In this document: in pieces, positions 1-10,855 of the stretch
Layout of the letters: each line of letters begins with the position of its first letter
How positions within the stretch are numbered: position 1 is the first letter of the stretch
NCBI RefSeq assembly: GCF_018446385.1
Contig: NC_056003.1
Coordinates: 20,023,198-20,087,197 of the forward strand
Source of the DNA: Zingiber officinale
Taxonomy: Eukaryota; Streptophyta; Magnoliopsida; Zingiberales; Zingiberaceae
Direction: 5' to 3'
Length of the DNA: 64,000 nucleotides
The notes under the pieces: model-generated
Told to the model about the DNA's origin: nothing
What the model saw: only the letters and a program-made list of their open reading frames with translations
Database searches by the model: none
Translations under genes and position numbers: made by a program

Positions 1-800
1 CATGATGCATTTATTGCTTGTGTTTGCTGCATTTACTTGCTGCATTTATATGGATGTATATGATTAACATGCATACAGTATTTTGATACTTCTCGGTCTG
101 ATGACCCTGTTATACTTATACCCTGGTCCTGGTTAGTACAGTTTTCTCCTGCTTATTTCAGTTGCATTTATCCGTCTTGTATCAGGAGACTGTACGCATG
201 ATTAGTGCTAGTTGTTATTTTCTTTATTATGCATATCAGTTGTTACCCGCTGAGTGTTGGACTCACACCCTCCTCCGTTGCTATTTTCAGGTTGATGTTG
301 TCCGGAGAGTTCCAGTCGCTAGTCCCCTGCTGTCCACGAGGACGTGTGTTGATCTTTTAGTTTTTCTTGTTTAGACTATGTTTAGACTTGTGCTGTTTTG
401 ATACATCTGGATTTGTATCAGTTTACTATATGCATATTGTCAATGACTTTCATTCAGATTTGTTTTACTGCATGCCTCCCTAGACGGTAGAAGAGGTGAG
501 TGGATTTATTCCGTCGAATTTGTGCTTTATGGGTGTAGTGGAGTAGGAAATATGTTTTGAGCTTTATGGGTGTAGTTGAGTAGGGTTATTTTTGAGTCTT
601 CTTATCATTGCTTTCGTTGTTCACTATTAAACTGTGTGGATGTTTGGATGTGTGTTATGTTTTATTATTATTATTGTTCCGGTCGTGTTGGCCGATGTAT
701 ATGTGGCCCTGGAGGAAATGTATAAAGTTTCAGATTGTCAGCCGTACAGGGGAGATGCTGCCGAAATTTCTTTGGACAAGGACTCCCCCGGGGCTTGACA
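1..800 (+). repeat. 5' LTR of Gypsy-A, 3' part only
   Basis: This is the last 800 bases of a long terminal repeat whose start lies before the window. It aligns base for base without gaps to 14121-14920, the end of the downstream LTR of the same element; I count about 38 mismatches. It ends in TTGACA where the partner ends in GTGACA, and a primer-binding site follows at once. The same LTR end is found at 62287-62336 on the plus strand and at 47493-47560 on the minus strand. Short frames inside it are not genes. Confidence 0.9.
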
Positions 801-807
801 ATTTATT

Positions 808-820
808 TGGTATTAGAGCC
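808..820 (+). promoter_or_regulatory. primer-binding site of Gypsy-A
   Basis: The sequence TGGTATTAGAGCC lies seven bases after the LTR end and resembles the initiator-methionine tRNA complement TGGTATCAGAGC used by many plant LTR retrotransposons. A second, related block with TAGTATCAGAGCGAGG lies at about 892-907, so the leader seems to carry a duplicated primer site. Reverse transcription would start here. Confidence 0.75.
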
Positions 821-1137
821 AAGTTGGCGATACTTGTTTGTATATTGTGTTACGGATTTTGAGATTTATCTGATACCAATTTATTGGTATTTAGTATCAG
901 AGCGAGGTTACGATACCTGCTTTTGGTGTTCTGGATTTTTGGATTAACCCAAGGTTACTAGTTAACTTGGGTACTTATTTTCGGATTTAGTATGGATTTC
1001 CGTTGATTTTCTCGTTCAGAATTTTTTAGGTCAATTTGGGGACTGGACAGCGACGGAACATCTCCAGACGACAAATAGGTATGATATGTTATCTTATAGT
1101 TGATACTTGTAGTAATATCTGTGATATAACTTAATAT

Positions 1138-1425
1138 ATAGGAGGAGATCTACTCGCGCTATTGTGTCGAGACGTGGTACTGGACGACCACATACGAGGA
1201 CCTTGGGATCTCTGGACTTGCCAGAGTTGTCTACTGGTGTTGAGCCTGTTAGTCAGGGACAGACTCAGGATACTACGGGCGCATCAAGCTCTCAGACCCC
1301 GATGACTTTTTTTTAGAGGTGCCTACCTCGGCTGCACCCGTGGCACCCGGCTCTCAGACACCACCGGCGTACCCGATGCCACCGCCACCTGGACCTACCG
1401 TGTAACCGGCACCAACGACACCCAC
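1138..1425 (+). pseudogene. Gypsy-A gag N-terminus remnant
   Basis: A short frame near 1141-1310 reads as a basic, arginine-rich start (RRSTRAIVSRRGTGRPHTRT) followed by a Ser/Thr/Gln/Pro-rich stretch, as in the first part of gag in Del/Tekay-type chromoviruses. It is stopped at the T-run near 1310, and a proline-rich continuation is seen in another frame. No capsid domain or zinc knuckle follows; the next 1.5 kb is tandem repeat instead. Gag would form the particle shell. This is a relic, identified by composition and position only. Confidence 0.5.
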
Positions 1426-1959
1426 ACCACTGATAAATTTACTCTGGTTAGATCAGTCAATAGAAGACTGATTTACGCTTGTCGACTTGGGTAGTCGTAG
1501 ATCGATTTACCTTAGTTGCTTGTGGAGGATTAATGTACGTTTTTTAGATTTAGATAGTCGATGACTGATTCATTTTTGGGTTGGTCCGATCAGCAGAGGA
1601 TCGACTTGCTCTAATTATAGAGATGCTGATCTTTGGGATTATTCGTGCTTAGTTGGATATTTTGAGCACATGTGAGTACAAGGCTTGTACCGACGTAGAA
1701 AGGACTAGAATAACCGTATAGCATTGTCGGCTCAACTAGTTTTAGAGGATCGATGTATCCTATTCCATGAAGACTTTGACCATGGACTGTATGTACCGGG
1801 TTGGATAACTTAGAAGGTAGCATAAGGAATGGCAGGTTGATTGGGTTAAATATGCTGATTATGTATATCTATGTGGTGTGTGCATATGATTATTATGTGT
1901 TGTAGGAGTTCTATGATAGACGGTCTAATTGTATGTAGTGGGTGTATACTTGTCCAGTT

Positions 1960-2510
1960 ATGATTATTGTGGGTGTCTAGTAGATTATACCCTAGTGGTT
2001 AGGCATACGTGTTTGATTAGTTTATTGGAGGTATTTTGTCAATTTAATCTATGTTGTGGAATGTGCACATGTGTTTGAGTGTTTATTTGGAGGTATCTTG
2101 TCGATTTAATCTGAGTTGTGATATATGCAGATGTGTTCGGTGTAATATTCGAGATATCTTGTTGATTATATTAGTTCTGTGTGTACACTCGTGTCTATTA
2201 TGATTTATTGGAAGTATTATGTTGATTATTCTCTTGGCATAGGTGTATATATAAGTTAGGTGAATGTTGTTTGAGGTGTATTGTCGATTATACCTACGTT
2301 AATATATGCACACGGGTTCGGAATGTATTTTTGGAGAATGTATTTTCGGAGGTATCACGTTGATTTATATCTGTGTTATGAGTATGTTTGGTGTGTACTA
2401 ATTGGAGGATTATGTCGATCATACCTATGTTGTGTGTGCACATGTGTCAGGTGTATTGTGGGTAGCATTATGATGATTCTACCTATGTTGAGTGTTTACA
2501 ATATGTCATT
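1960..2510 (+). repeat. degenerate tandem array, unit about 70-77 bp
   Basis: Diverged copies of one unit follow each other here. Each contains a GTCGATT-type core, then an ACCTATGTTG-like block, a TGTGCACATGTGT-like block and a GGAGGTAT-like block. Good examples are near 2035, 2090, 2150, 2275, 2335, 2400 and 2460. The array lies where gag and protease should be in Gypsy-A, and no coding frame is kept across it. Confidence 0.6.
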
Positions 2511-2691
2511 TGTAGTATTGTTCTGTCAACTAATTCTACTATTAGTGGGTGACCCACTACGATGTTGATAGAGTTGACGATGGATTTGATATGCTTACTG
2601 GATTATGATACCCTTGGCTGCCACAATGATATGTGGTAGAGTGATCTCGTGCAGTCTCCAGTTGGATAGTTAGGTGTCTTGGTCACTTATG

Positions 2692-3000
2692 GGATGTTTG
2701 TGGTGGAGCGTTGCTCCCACATATTTTGGATTGTTGTGGAGGAGCGTTGCTCCCACATATTTTAGATTGTTTGTGGTGGAGCGTTGCTCCCACCTATTGT
2801 GGATTGCTTGTAGCAGAGTATTGCCCATATATATATTGTAGATACATATTACGGATTTGGTTGTGGTGGAGCGTTGCTCCCACATATTGAGGATTTCTTG
2901 TGGTAGAGCGTTGCTCCCACATATTGAGGATTTCTTGTGGTAGAGCGTTGCTCCCACATATGCGGTATTTCCTGTGATAGAGTGTTGCTCTCACACTGGA
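2692..3000 (+). repeat. minisatellite, unit about 43 bp
   Basis: At least seven units carry the core GAGCGTTGCTCCCACATAT, spaced about 43 bases apart, with one longer diverged unit in the middle (about 2810-2865). The core GAGCGTTGCTC is nearly its own reverse complement. It lies in the internal region of Gypsy-A where protease and early RT would be expected. The long minus-strand frames across it come from the repeat and are not genes. Confidence 0.85.
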
Positions 3001-3129
3001 GGAGCTATTCTTTGGTGATTTATATTGTTGGTGATTAGATTTCAGAGTTATTGTCAGAGATCTTATGGTTAGGAATGTCTTTAGTACAGACATTGTGAGT
3101 TCTTGATTTTACCATTAGAGCTTGTGGAG

Positions 3130-3476
3130 CTTTAGATGTTTTCAGGGACTCGATGATTTCTGGTATTTCTAGGACGTTTGGATCGGTTTCCATTATCTTT
3201 GTTGACGATGTTGTGGTCTATTTCAGATCTGGGGTGAGTCACGTACACCATCTTTGCATAGTTCTAGAGATGTTTCGACGAGAACATCTATATGTGAAGA
3301 TCAGTAGTGCGTATTTGAATTGTCTTATGTGAGATGTTTGGGACACACGGTCACCAGTAGGAGTATACCGTGGTTCCACAGGAGATAGAGGTTGTTACTG
3401 TTGGGAGCAGCCGAAATTAGTGCAGGAGATCCGCAGTCCATGGGACTGGCAGGATATTACAGACCTTTCGTCGAGG
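3130..3476 (+). pseudogene. Gypsy-A reverse transcriptase fragment
   Basis: Joined by eye across frame changes, this stretch reads like the second half of a Ty3/gypsy reverse transcriptase. It has a FVDDVVVYF-like catalytic box near 3200, then SGVSHVHHLCIVLEM, REHLYVKIS, and the end of the domain GRILQTF/GYYRPF just before 3476. Stops and frameshifts are present, so no enzyme could be made. The coding sequence resumes after the nested element at 7433 with the residues expected next, showing that one pol was split by that insertion. Confidence 0.75.
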
Positions 3477-3481
3477 GTTTC

Positions 3482-4395
3482 TGTTGGAACCCCAAGGTGT
3501 TTTGATGTGATCAAACAAGTTAAGTTAGGTCCTGCGTTTGTTTAACCCTTGTGTCTAAGTGTGTAGGAGCTTAGGAACACAAGAAGTCGAGCGGAAGACA
3601 CGGCTAACCAGAAGGACAGCACGGGGAGAGAGCCGACGGGCTCGGTGCGTCCGAGGGACGAGGTGACCGCGGAAGAGTACACCGGTGGACGAGAAGAACG
3701 TGCGCGGCGTTCGAGGGATGAGAAACCGGGAAGGAAGGCTGCTCGAGGAAAAGGCTGAAACTTGGGTTCGGGTGAGCCCTATTCCGGATGGCCGAGATCA
3801 CCCAAGCTAGCGGAGCCGGAGCGAACAAGACCCGGACCGAGACGAGCTGAACCGGAGATGAAAAAGTCAACCTGTGCTGACTTCAGGGCTAAGGGAGCCC
3901 TGAGTAGACCGGGGCGCCCTGAGCAGCCCGGGGCGTCCAGAACCCTTCCAGGCGCCCGGACTTGGATTTTGACCAGGATCGCGTCAAACGCAATCTGATC
4001 GTTGGGGGATAAAATTTTATCTCCCCAGGGTGCCCGGAACCCATTCGGGGCCCCCGACCAGTGCTATAAATATAGCACTGATCTGCACAGTCACATCAAC
4101 TCACTTGTAATTCATTTTTATCTGTGTTTTATTTTCTTTTGTACTGTCAACGCTGTAAGAGGCTACTCCGCCCAGAGGAGAATCAGATAGAGCACCATCT
4201 TTGCCTTGGATTAGCAATCCTCTGATTGCAAACCAAGTAAACTCTCTGCGTCTGTTTTAGATTCTGTTTATTTAGTCTCTGTTTCTTTTTAATTACAAGT
4301 TCCTTAAATTAGTTGAATATCCGAGAAAGGTTTTTCGTTTATTTTTGTAGGACAATTCACCCCTCCCCTCTTGCCGGCCTCCAAAGGGACCTACA
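3482..4395 (+). repeat. TR-GAG copy 1 5' LTR
   Basis: A 914-bp LTR, roughly 4-5 % different by eye from its 3' partner at 6530-7427. Its middle part (about 3890-4058) holds GC-rich palindromic words of the GGGCGCCC type, followed directly by a TATA box. A conserved pyrimidine-rich end and CCAAAGGGACCTACA close the LTR. Confidence 0.9.
4059..4080 (+). promoter_or_regulatory. TATA box inside a 22-bp palindrome
   Basis: Two 10-bp inverted arms, CAGTGCTATA and TATAGCACTG, flank two A residues, so that the TATA box (CTATAAATA) lies in the centre. The same palindrome occurs at 7091-7112 and 35064-35085, and with one changed arm base at 31963-31984. Expected role: core promoter of the LTR. Confidence 0.8.
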
Positions 4396-4397
4396 AG

Positions 4398-4409
4398 TGG
4401 TATCAGAGC
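4398..4409 (+). promoter_or_regulatory. TR-GAG copy 1 primer-binding site
   Basis: TGGTATCAGAGC, the usual copia primer site complementary to initiator-methionine tRNA, two bases after the LTR end. Confidence 0.9.
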
Positions 4410-4451
4410 AAGGCGCTTCAGGAGGACTAATCGTCGATCGAAGCAACAAGA

Positions 4452-5895
4452 ATGACCGGACCAAGCATCGTTCCACCAAAATTCGAGGGGGACTTCGCAG
4501 ACTGGAAGCGACGAATGGAGGTATTCCTAAGAACTGATTTTGAAATTCATTCTATTATGAAATATGGTTTTGTAGCTCCGATAAATCAAGACGGAGAAGA
4601 AAAAGAAGAGAACCACTGGACAAAGAAGGAGCAGAATGAATCTGTACCGAATAGCCGTGCGGAATATCACCTACTGAGCGTGTTGCCGCCTCAAGAAGTC
4701 AACCGCATCGGAAGCTATTTATTCACTAAAAAACTCTGGGAGAAGTTCCTGGAACTCCACGAAGGCACGTCCGAAGCAAAGCTCGCTAGAAGAGATATTC
4801 TTCGGAACAAGCTGATGAACGTCCGTCTTGAAAAAGGTGAGAAGGTAGCCAATCTACACGCAAAGGTAAAAGAACTTATTACTGGTCTCGAGAACCTCGG
4901 AGAAACAGTAACAAATCGGGACACCATACGCTACGCACTCAACACATTTCCTCGAACTCCGGAGTGGACATCAATCGTCGATGCCTACTATATTTCAAAA
5001 GACCTGGAGGTAAGTACTTTAGAAGAGTTGTTTTCTACTCTTGAGTTACATGAAACCAGGTGTGCAGCTATAACAAAAGACTCAAGTCAGATAATGGCGT
5101 TGAACGCAACCAAGAAGGATGAACCCGAGTCAGATTCAGAAGACGAACAAGAAGTGTACATGGTAAGAAATTTTAAAAAGTTTTTTAGATCTAATAAATT
5201 CAAAGAAATGCAGAGTAAAAAGAATCCAAGAAATAGAAGAAGAATGCGTTGCTACCAGTGTTAAAAGGAAGGACACCTAAAAGAAGATTGCCCAGAACTA
5301 AAGAAGGACAAAGGCAAGATTCTCAAGAAGCACAAGAACATAAAAGCTACTTGGGACGACACTTCTTCATCTGAGTCCGAAATTCAAGAATATGCCGGGA
5401 TAGCACTTATGGCAAGATACGAAGGACAAAGTACATCAGAACCCAGCATGAAGGGGGAGCTACCTCAGATGGAAGTAGCGAAGCAGGGGGCGATTCAGGC
5501 TTCAAGTTTGATATGGTAAGTGAGGTATGCCTCTTACCCCCTGATGAACTTTACTTTGGTATTAAGGCAATGACAAAATCCATGTATAAATTAGAAAATA
5601 AAAATACCAAATTAGAAAATGAAATTTTAGAAACAAAAAGAATTTTGGCAAAATCATGTCTTTTAGAGGATTTTGAAAAATTGAAAATGAAAAACTAAAA
5701 GAAGAAATAGAAAGACTGAAAAAATCTAATGGTTCAAATATTTCTACTTTTAGAAATTATAGAGGTTTAAATTGGTATTATAGATTTCATCAAAGTCAAA
5801 TTAGAAATATATCGAAAGTCTATGTACCTAGGAAATACTTGGTTAATCCTGTAGGCAGGAACCTCTATTGGGTTTTAAAAACCTGTTTAATTTAA
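4452..5895 (+). pseudogene. copia-type gag (UBN2-like) with C-terminal extension, broken
   Basis: The frame opens at an ATG 43 bases after the primer site and reads 270 codons. It starts MTGPSIVPPKFEGDFADWK, the typical start of a Ty1/copia UBN2-type gag, and runs through the capsid-like helical region to a zinc knuckle CYQC-x-KEGHLKEDC. The knuckle is interrupted by TAA at 5262-5264. Beyond the stop the protein can be followed: an acidic region, a frameshift near 5450 (four bases fewer than copy 2), a Lys/Glu-rich coiled-coil-like region, a second frameshift near 5690, then a conserved tail with RGLNWYYRFHQSQ and VNPVGRNLYW. Gag would package the element RNA. Copy 2 has stops at different places, so the ancestor had one frame of about 480 codons. 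Confidence 0.85.
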
Positions 5896-6515
5896 AATTA
5901 AAAATAGACTTAGCATTTTCAGCAAGGAAATTAAACAACTAATTTCTTTATGAGGCTTTGTCTAAGGAAGTGGTTGTTGCTCCAATAACCAAGAAGGCCT
6001 AGTGCCTCGCCATGACCTAGAAGCCAAGTATCGAAATGAAAAGTTTAATTGACTAACTGAAAAAGCATTAATTTAAATTACTTAATGCTTTAAAAGAGTT
6101 ATTCAATTTTGTGTTAGAAAATACTGAAATTTTTTTTACTTGACTTAGAAATTTTTTTTACCTTAGAAACTGTTTATGAAAATTGACTTAGATTTTTTTT
6201 TTAAAATTGACTTAGAATTGTTTCTTATGAATATAAACTTAGAAATTTTTTCTGAAAATTTAAAAAAAAATTTAGGAAATCTTGAAATAAGTTTCAAACT
6301 TAAAATTTTAAAAAAAAATTTACACTTAAAATTTTTTTTGAAATTACCTTAGACTTGTTTATAACCCCAATTTTTATGTGATCAAAGGGGGAGAAGTATG
6401 TTAAGTCTAGGGGAAGATAATATAATTTTTCAATTGAAAAATATTTGGACTTATTTGAATATAAATTATTTTTATTGCATATGTTTACCCTAACTTAACT
6501 TGGGTTGCTCACATC
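5896..6515 (+). other. non-coding 3' region of TR-GAG copy 1
   Basis: AT-rich, with many runs of T and A and no coding signal. It matches the same part of copy 2 (about 33803-34464), including the block AACCAAGAAGGCCTAG and the final TTGGGTTGCTCACATCAAAA. There is no trace of pol. Confidence 0.7.
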
Positions 6516-6529
6516 AAAAAGGGGGAGAT
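6516..6529 (+). promoter_or_regulatory. polypurine tract of TR-GAG copy 1
   Basis: AAAAAGGGGGAGAT directly precedes the 3' LTR start TGTTGG. It is the expected primer for plus-strand DNA synthesis. Confidence 0.85.
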
Positions 6530-7427
6530 TGTTGGAACCCCAAGGTGTTTTGATGTGATCAAACAAGTTAAGTTAGGCCCTGCGTTTGTTTAACCCTTGT
6601 GTCTAAGTGTGAAGGAGCTTAGGAACACAGGAAGTCGAGCGGAAGACGCGGCTAACGAGAAGGACGGGACGAGGAGAGAGCCGACGGGCTCAGTGCGTCC
6701 GATGGACGAGGTGACCGCGGAAGAGTACACCGGTGGACGAGAAGAACGTGCACGGCGTTCGAGGGACGAGAAACCGGGAAGGAAGGCTGCTCGAGGAAAA
6801 GGCCGAAACTTGGGTTCGGGTGAGCCCTATTCAGGAAGGCCGAGATCACCCAAACTAGCGGAGCCGGAGCGAACAAGACCCGGACCGAGATGAGCTGAAC
6901 CGGAGACGAAAAAGTCAACCTATGTTGACTTCAGGGCTCAGGGCGCCCTGAGCAGTCCGGGGCGCCCTGAGAAGCCCGGGGCGCCCGGACCTGGATTTTG
7001 ACCAAGATCGCGTCAAACGCGATCTGATCGTTGGGGGATAAAATTTTATCCCCCCCCAGGGCGCCTGGAACCCATTCGGGGCGCCCCGACCAGTGCTATA
7101 AATATAGCACTGATCTGCACAGTCACATCAACTCACTTGTAATTCATTTTTATCTGTGCTTTATTTTCTTTTGTACTGTCAACGCTGTAAGAGGCTACTC
7201 CGCCCAGAGGAGAATCAGATAGAGCGCCATCTTTGCCTTGGATTAGCAATCCTCTGATTGCAAACCAAGTAAACCCTCTGTGTCTGTTTTAGATTCTGTT
7301 TATTTAGTCTCTATTTCTTTTTAATTACAAGTTCCTTAAATTAGTTGAATATCCGAGAAAGGTTTTTCGTTTATTTTTGTAGGGTAATTCACCCCTCCCC
7401 TCTTGCCGGCCTCTAAAGGGACCTACA
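6530..7427 (+). repeat. TR-GAG copy 1 3' LTR
   Basis: An 898-bp LTR starting TGTTGGAACC and ending GACCTACA, followed by the target duplication GTTTC. It keeps cleaner GGGCGCCC/GGGGCGCCCC palindromes (about 6940-7090) than the 5' LTR, and the TATA palindrome is intact at 7091-7112. Confidence 0.9.
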
Positions 7428-7432
7428 GTTTC

Positions 7433-9489
7433 TCCCATATAGCTATGTCACTGACACGCCTGACCAGGAAAGGCGTGAAGTTCACGTGGTTCGAGGATTA
7501 CGAGACCATCTTTCAGGAGCTGAAGCGGAGATTAGTGTCGACTCCAGTTTTGGTTTTACCTTCTGGAGAGGATGGATTCGTGCTATATACCGACGCGTCT
7601 CTTCAGGGTTTGGGCGCTGTTCTGATGCAGCATGACAGGGTAGTCTCCTATGCTTCTCGACAGTTGAAGGAGCATGAGAAGAACTACCAGTTCATGATTT
7701 GGGGTTACTTGCCATCATCTTTGCTTTGAAGATTTGGCAACATCATTTATACGGCATTACATTTGAGATTCTCACTGATCATAAGAGTCTCAAATATATT
7801 TTCACTCAGAAGGCACTTAATCTCCGACAGAGGAGATGGATGGAGTTCCTGAAGGATTATGATTGTACCATTAGTTATCACCTGGGGAAAGCTAATGTAG
7901 TTGTCGATGCACTCAGCAGGAAGTCCAGAGGGACTTTAGCTTACCACCGAGTTTCAGTCATAGACTTGGTTCAGGGTTTCTCCGAGTTAGGCCTTCAGGA
8001 GCAGGGACAGATAGAGCAGGGTATTCTTGTTACCATGGTTGCTCAGTCGTCGATCAGGATGAGGATCTGAGAGGCCCAGGCTGTTGATCAGCATTTGCAA
8101 TTTATAGGCAGCCAGATAGCTTTAGGGTAGCATACCGAGTTCACACGAGATGAGGAGGGTATTATATACTTTCGAGGTAGATTATGCGTACCTCAGTCTC
8201 ATCCGGTCTTACAGGAGCTACTTCAGGAGGCTCATCACTCTCGATTTGCGATCCATCCAGGAGAGACCCGCATGTATCGAGATTTGAGGCGTTCCTACTG
8301 GTGGAATGATATGAAGAAAGACATCACGGAATTCGTAGCTAGATGTCTTGTCTGTCAGCAGGTGAAGGCTGAGCACTAGAGACCTGCCGATTTACTTCAG
8401 CGGATTCCTATTCCTGAGTGGAAATGGGAACACATTACTATGGACTTTGTGGTGGGTTTACCGAGGACACGACGAGGCCATGACGCGATTTGGGTAATCG
8501 TTGATCGATTAACCAAATCCGTGCACTTTTTAGCGATCCGGAAGACTGATTCCCTGGATCGATTGGCAGATCTGTATTGCCGGGAGATTATCAGATTACA
8601 TGGTATCCCTTTAACTATTATTTCAGATAGAGACTCCCGGTTCACGTCTCGTTTCTGGCAGAGTCTGCAGCAGGCTTTGGGCACTCAGCTCTGTTTCAGT
8701 ACAGCTTTCCATCCGCAGATAGATGGACAGTTAGAGCAGACTATTCAGACTCTAGAGGACTTGATGAGATCTTGTGTACTAGATTTTGTCGGCAGTTGGG
8801 AGGACCATTTGCCATTGGTAGAGTTCGCCTACAACAACAACTTTCATTCGGTTATCCAGATAACACCCTTTGAAGCGTTGTATGGTAGGCCCTGTCGGAC
8901 ACCCACCCTCTGGGATGAGGTTGGGGAGGCCCAGCTATTGGGACCTCATAGAGCTCAGCAGGAGGTAGAGTTGGTCCGTACTGTCAGACGGAGGATGTCA
9001 GAGATGCAGGACCGCCAGAAGAGTTATGCTGATCGGAGACGCAGACCTTTGGAGTTCTCTATTGGCGACCATGTTTTTCTATGAGTTTCACCCATGAAAG
9101 GGGTGAAGAGATTTGGCCTCAGAGGTAAGCTAGCTCCGCGATACATTGGCCCTTTCCAGATCCTGGAGAGGATTGGAGAAATAGCTTATCACCTGGCCCT
9201 ACTACCGGCTCTAGCAGGCGTCCACGACATATTCCACGTGTCCATGCTGAGGAGATACATTCCCGACCCGACACATGTGTTGACAGATATACCAGTTCCC
9301 GTACAGCCTGACGTGACCTACGAGGAGGTTCCGGTACGGATTCTGGACCGGAAAGAGCGTCAGCTGGGGAACAAGACTATCCAACTCGTTAAAGTCGGAT
9401 GACAGCATCATTCGGATGAGGAGGCTACCTGGGAGCTCGAGGATACTATCCGAGCTCGATATCCCCATCTTTTCACTTTAGGTATGTGA
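7433..9489 (+). pseudogene. Gypsy-A pol: RT end, RNase H and integrase, broken
   Basis: After the nested element the pol frame resumes with the RT-RNase H linker (SLTRLTRKGVKFTW), then RNase H with [15 protein letters not shown] and [13 protein letters not shown]; a frameshift lies near 7705. Integrase follows: zinc-binding H/H/C/C region (HHSRFAIHPGETRMYRDL ... CLVCQQVK), catalytic Asp in MDFVVGLP, Asp in SDRDSRF, and Glu in DGQLEQ. The C-terminal part has RGKLAPRYIGPF and ends TWELEDTIRARYPHLF, as in Del/Tekay-type elements. In-frame stops occur at 8068, about 8128, about 8378, 9082 and 9400, before the natural end at 9487-9489. It would have copied and inserted the element, but it is now inactive. 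Confidence 0.9.
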
Positions 9490-9575
9490 GTTATTTTCTG
9501 TTCAACATTTATACTTTCTATTTGTTGTTAGTACTTGCTGATGGTAGATAACGAAATTTGGGGACCAAATTTTTA

Positions 9576-9589
9576 TTAGTGGGGGAGAA
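9576..9589 (+). promoter_or_regulatory. polypurine tract of Gypsy-A
   Basis: TTAGTGGGGGAGAA lies immediately before the LTR start TGTAAAATACC. The same tract is seen in reverse complement at 50231-50246. Confidence 0.85.
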
Positions 9590-10855
9590 TGTAAAATACC
9601 GAAAAATTACGAATAATGATAAGGAAATTTTTCGAAATTTTTAGAAATTTTTCTGGAATTTTTCAGAGACCGTATGGACGAGGTTACGGGGATGAAAACT
9701 GGGCCCCGGGAAAGCCAGTTTAGACTACCCCGTTTTAACGAGGAAATGTTTATTTTCTTTAAATCATTACCTTTTCTTTTTCTTTTCTTTTATTTTCTTC
9801 TTCTCCTCTCCCTCGCCGTTTCCCTCTCCCCCGTGTGCCCTAGCCTCCCACTGTGCTCGCGTCGTCTCCTCTCACGGTCGTTTCTCCCCAAACCGCACGC
9901 GACGGTTTCTTCCTTGCAATTAAGGTTCTCGGCCAAGGGAAAGCCTCACCTCCACCCGACTCTTCTCCCTCTCATCTTCCCTCCGAGCCGCGCCACCCAA
10001 TTCCTGTTCGTCGCCGGTCGATCCCTCTTCCTCCTCCCTCACGACGCCTCTGCCCTAGATCGGCGCCGCACGGAGCCGCGCTAACCCTCCACAGATCATC
10101 TTTCCCTGTGCCCTAGATCTCCCGTCGACGCCTCCTCTTCGGCGACACCCGGGCACAGCCGACCTTCTCTATTCCTTGTGCCCTAGTGCCAACTGCCGTC
10201 ACTTTTCCCTAGCTGACGCCGCTTCTGCTCAGCCCTAGCGCTGGTGCATCTCGGTTGGTGGTTGTTTCAGGCCAGGAGCAAGGTGTCAGTGCCCTAGTTT
10301 CCACGACGACGGCACTGCCTTTTTCCCCACAGCGAGTTCTTCCACCTCCGGCAAAGGGTAAGTTGCTAGTACAGATTTGGGATCTGACCACTAGATTTTG
10401 GCAGCAATTTCTCCTAGGACTAATTACTTCGTTTGGCAGCAAGTTGTCCGACGGTGGAACACCTACTGAGGCTTCGGATTTAGGTAAGGTTGTAGTGTTT
10501 TGGGGCTTAATTCTAGTAAGAATTGTTTGTGCTAACTGGGGTTGTTTGTAGTAACTTCAAAGTAGTACCATCCCTAGATCTTCGGCAAGAGCTACCTCCG
10601 GATAGCCATTTATTCCTCGACAGCAATACCACGATCAAAATTGGGTTGAATTTGGTATGAGTTGGATTGTGGATTAGGTTTATATTATTGTTGATTAGGG
10701 TTTTGCTCTAATTTAGTGTAAGAGATTTTTATTTAGCTATTTATAGGAGTGTAGCAAAATAAAATATTTATTTATTAGTGACTCAGGGTTTTGACACGAG
10801 ATGAGCATCTCGACGTCCGAGTTGGACCGGATTGATCTTTTCTATAGGAGGCGGG

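Larger units (their letters stand above)
3482..7427 (+). mobile_element. TR-GAG copy 1: complete gag-only copia-type LTR element
   Basis: A 3946-bp element starts TGTTGG, ends CTACA and is flanked by the perfect 5-bp target duplication GTTTC (3477-3481 and 7428-7432). It has two LTRs (3482-4395, 6530-7427), a methionine-tRNA primer site at 4398-4409, one gag frame and a polypurine tract before the 3' LTR. No protease, integrase, RT or RNase H is visible. This is the layout of the non-autonomous class called TR-GAG in the plant literature. It interrupts Gypsy-A reverse transcriptase. A second copy lies at 31381-35374. Confidence 0.9.

Noticed and set aside
2692-3000. CRISPR-like spaced repeats
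   Set aside because: The units are contiguous diverged tandem repeats in a plant retroelement, with no unique spacers and no cas genes.
2670-3093. Minus-strand frames with repeated GATLYHK and GSNALPQE words
   Set aside because: They are products of the 43-bp minisatellite and carry no domain.
9674-10116. Frame of 136 codons starting MDEVTGMK in Gypsy-A
   Set aside because: It lies in the pyrimidine-rich block of an LTR, and the matching block at 59411-59869 reads differently. It is chance coding.
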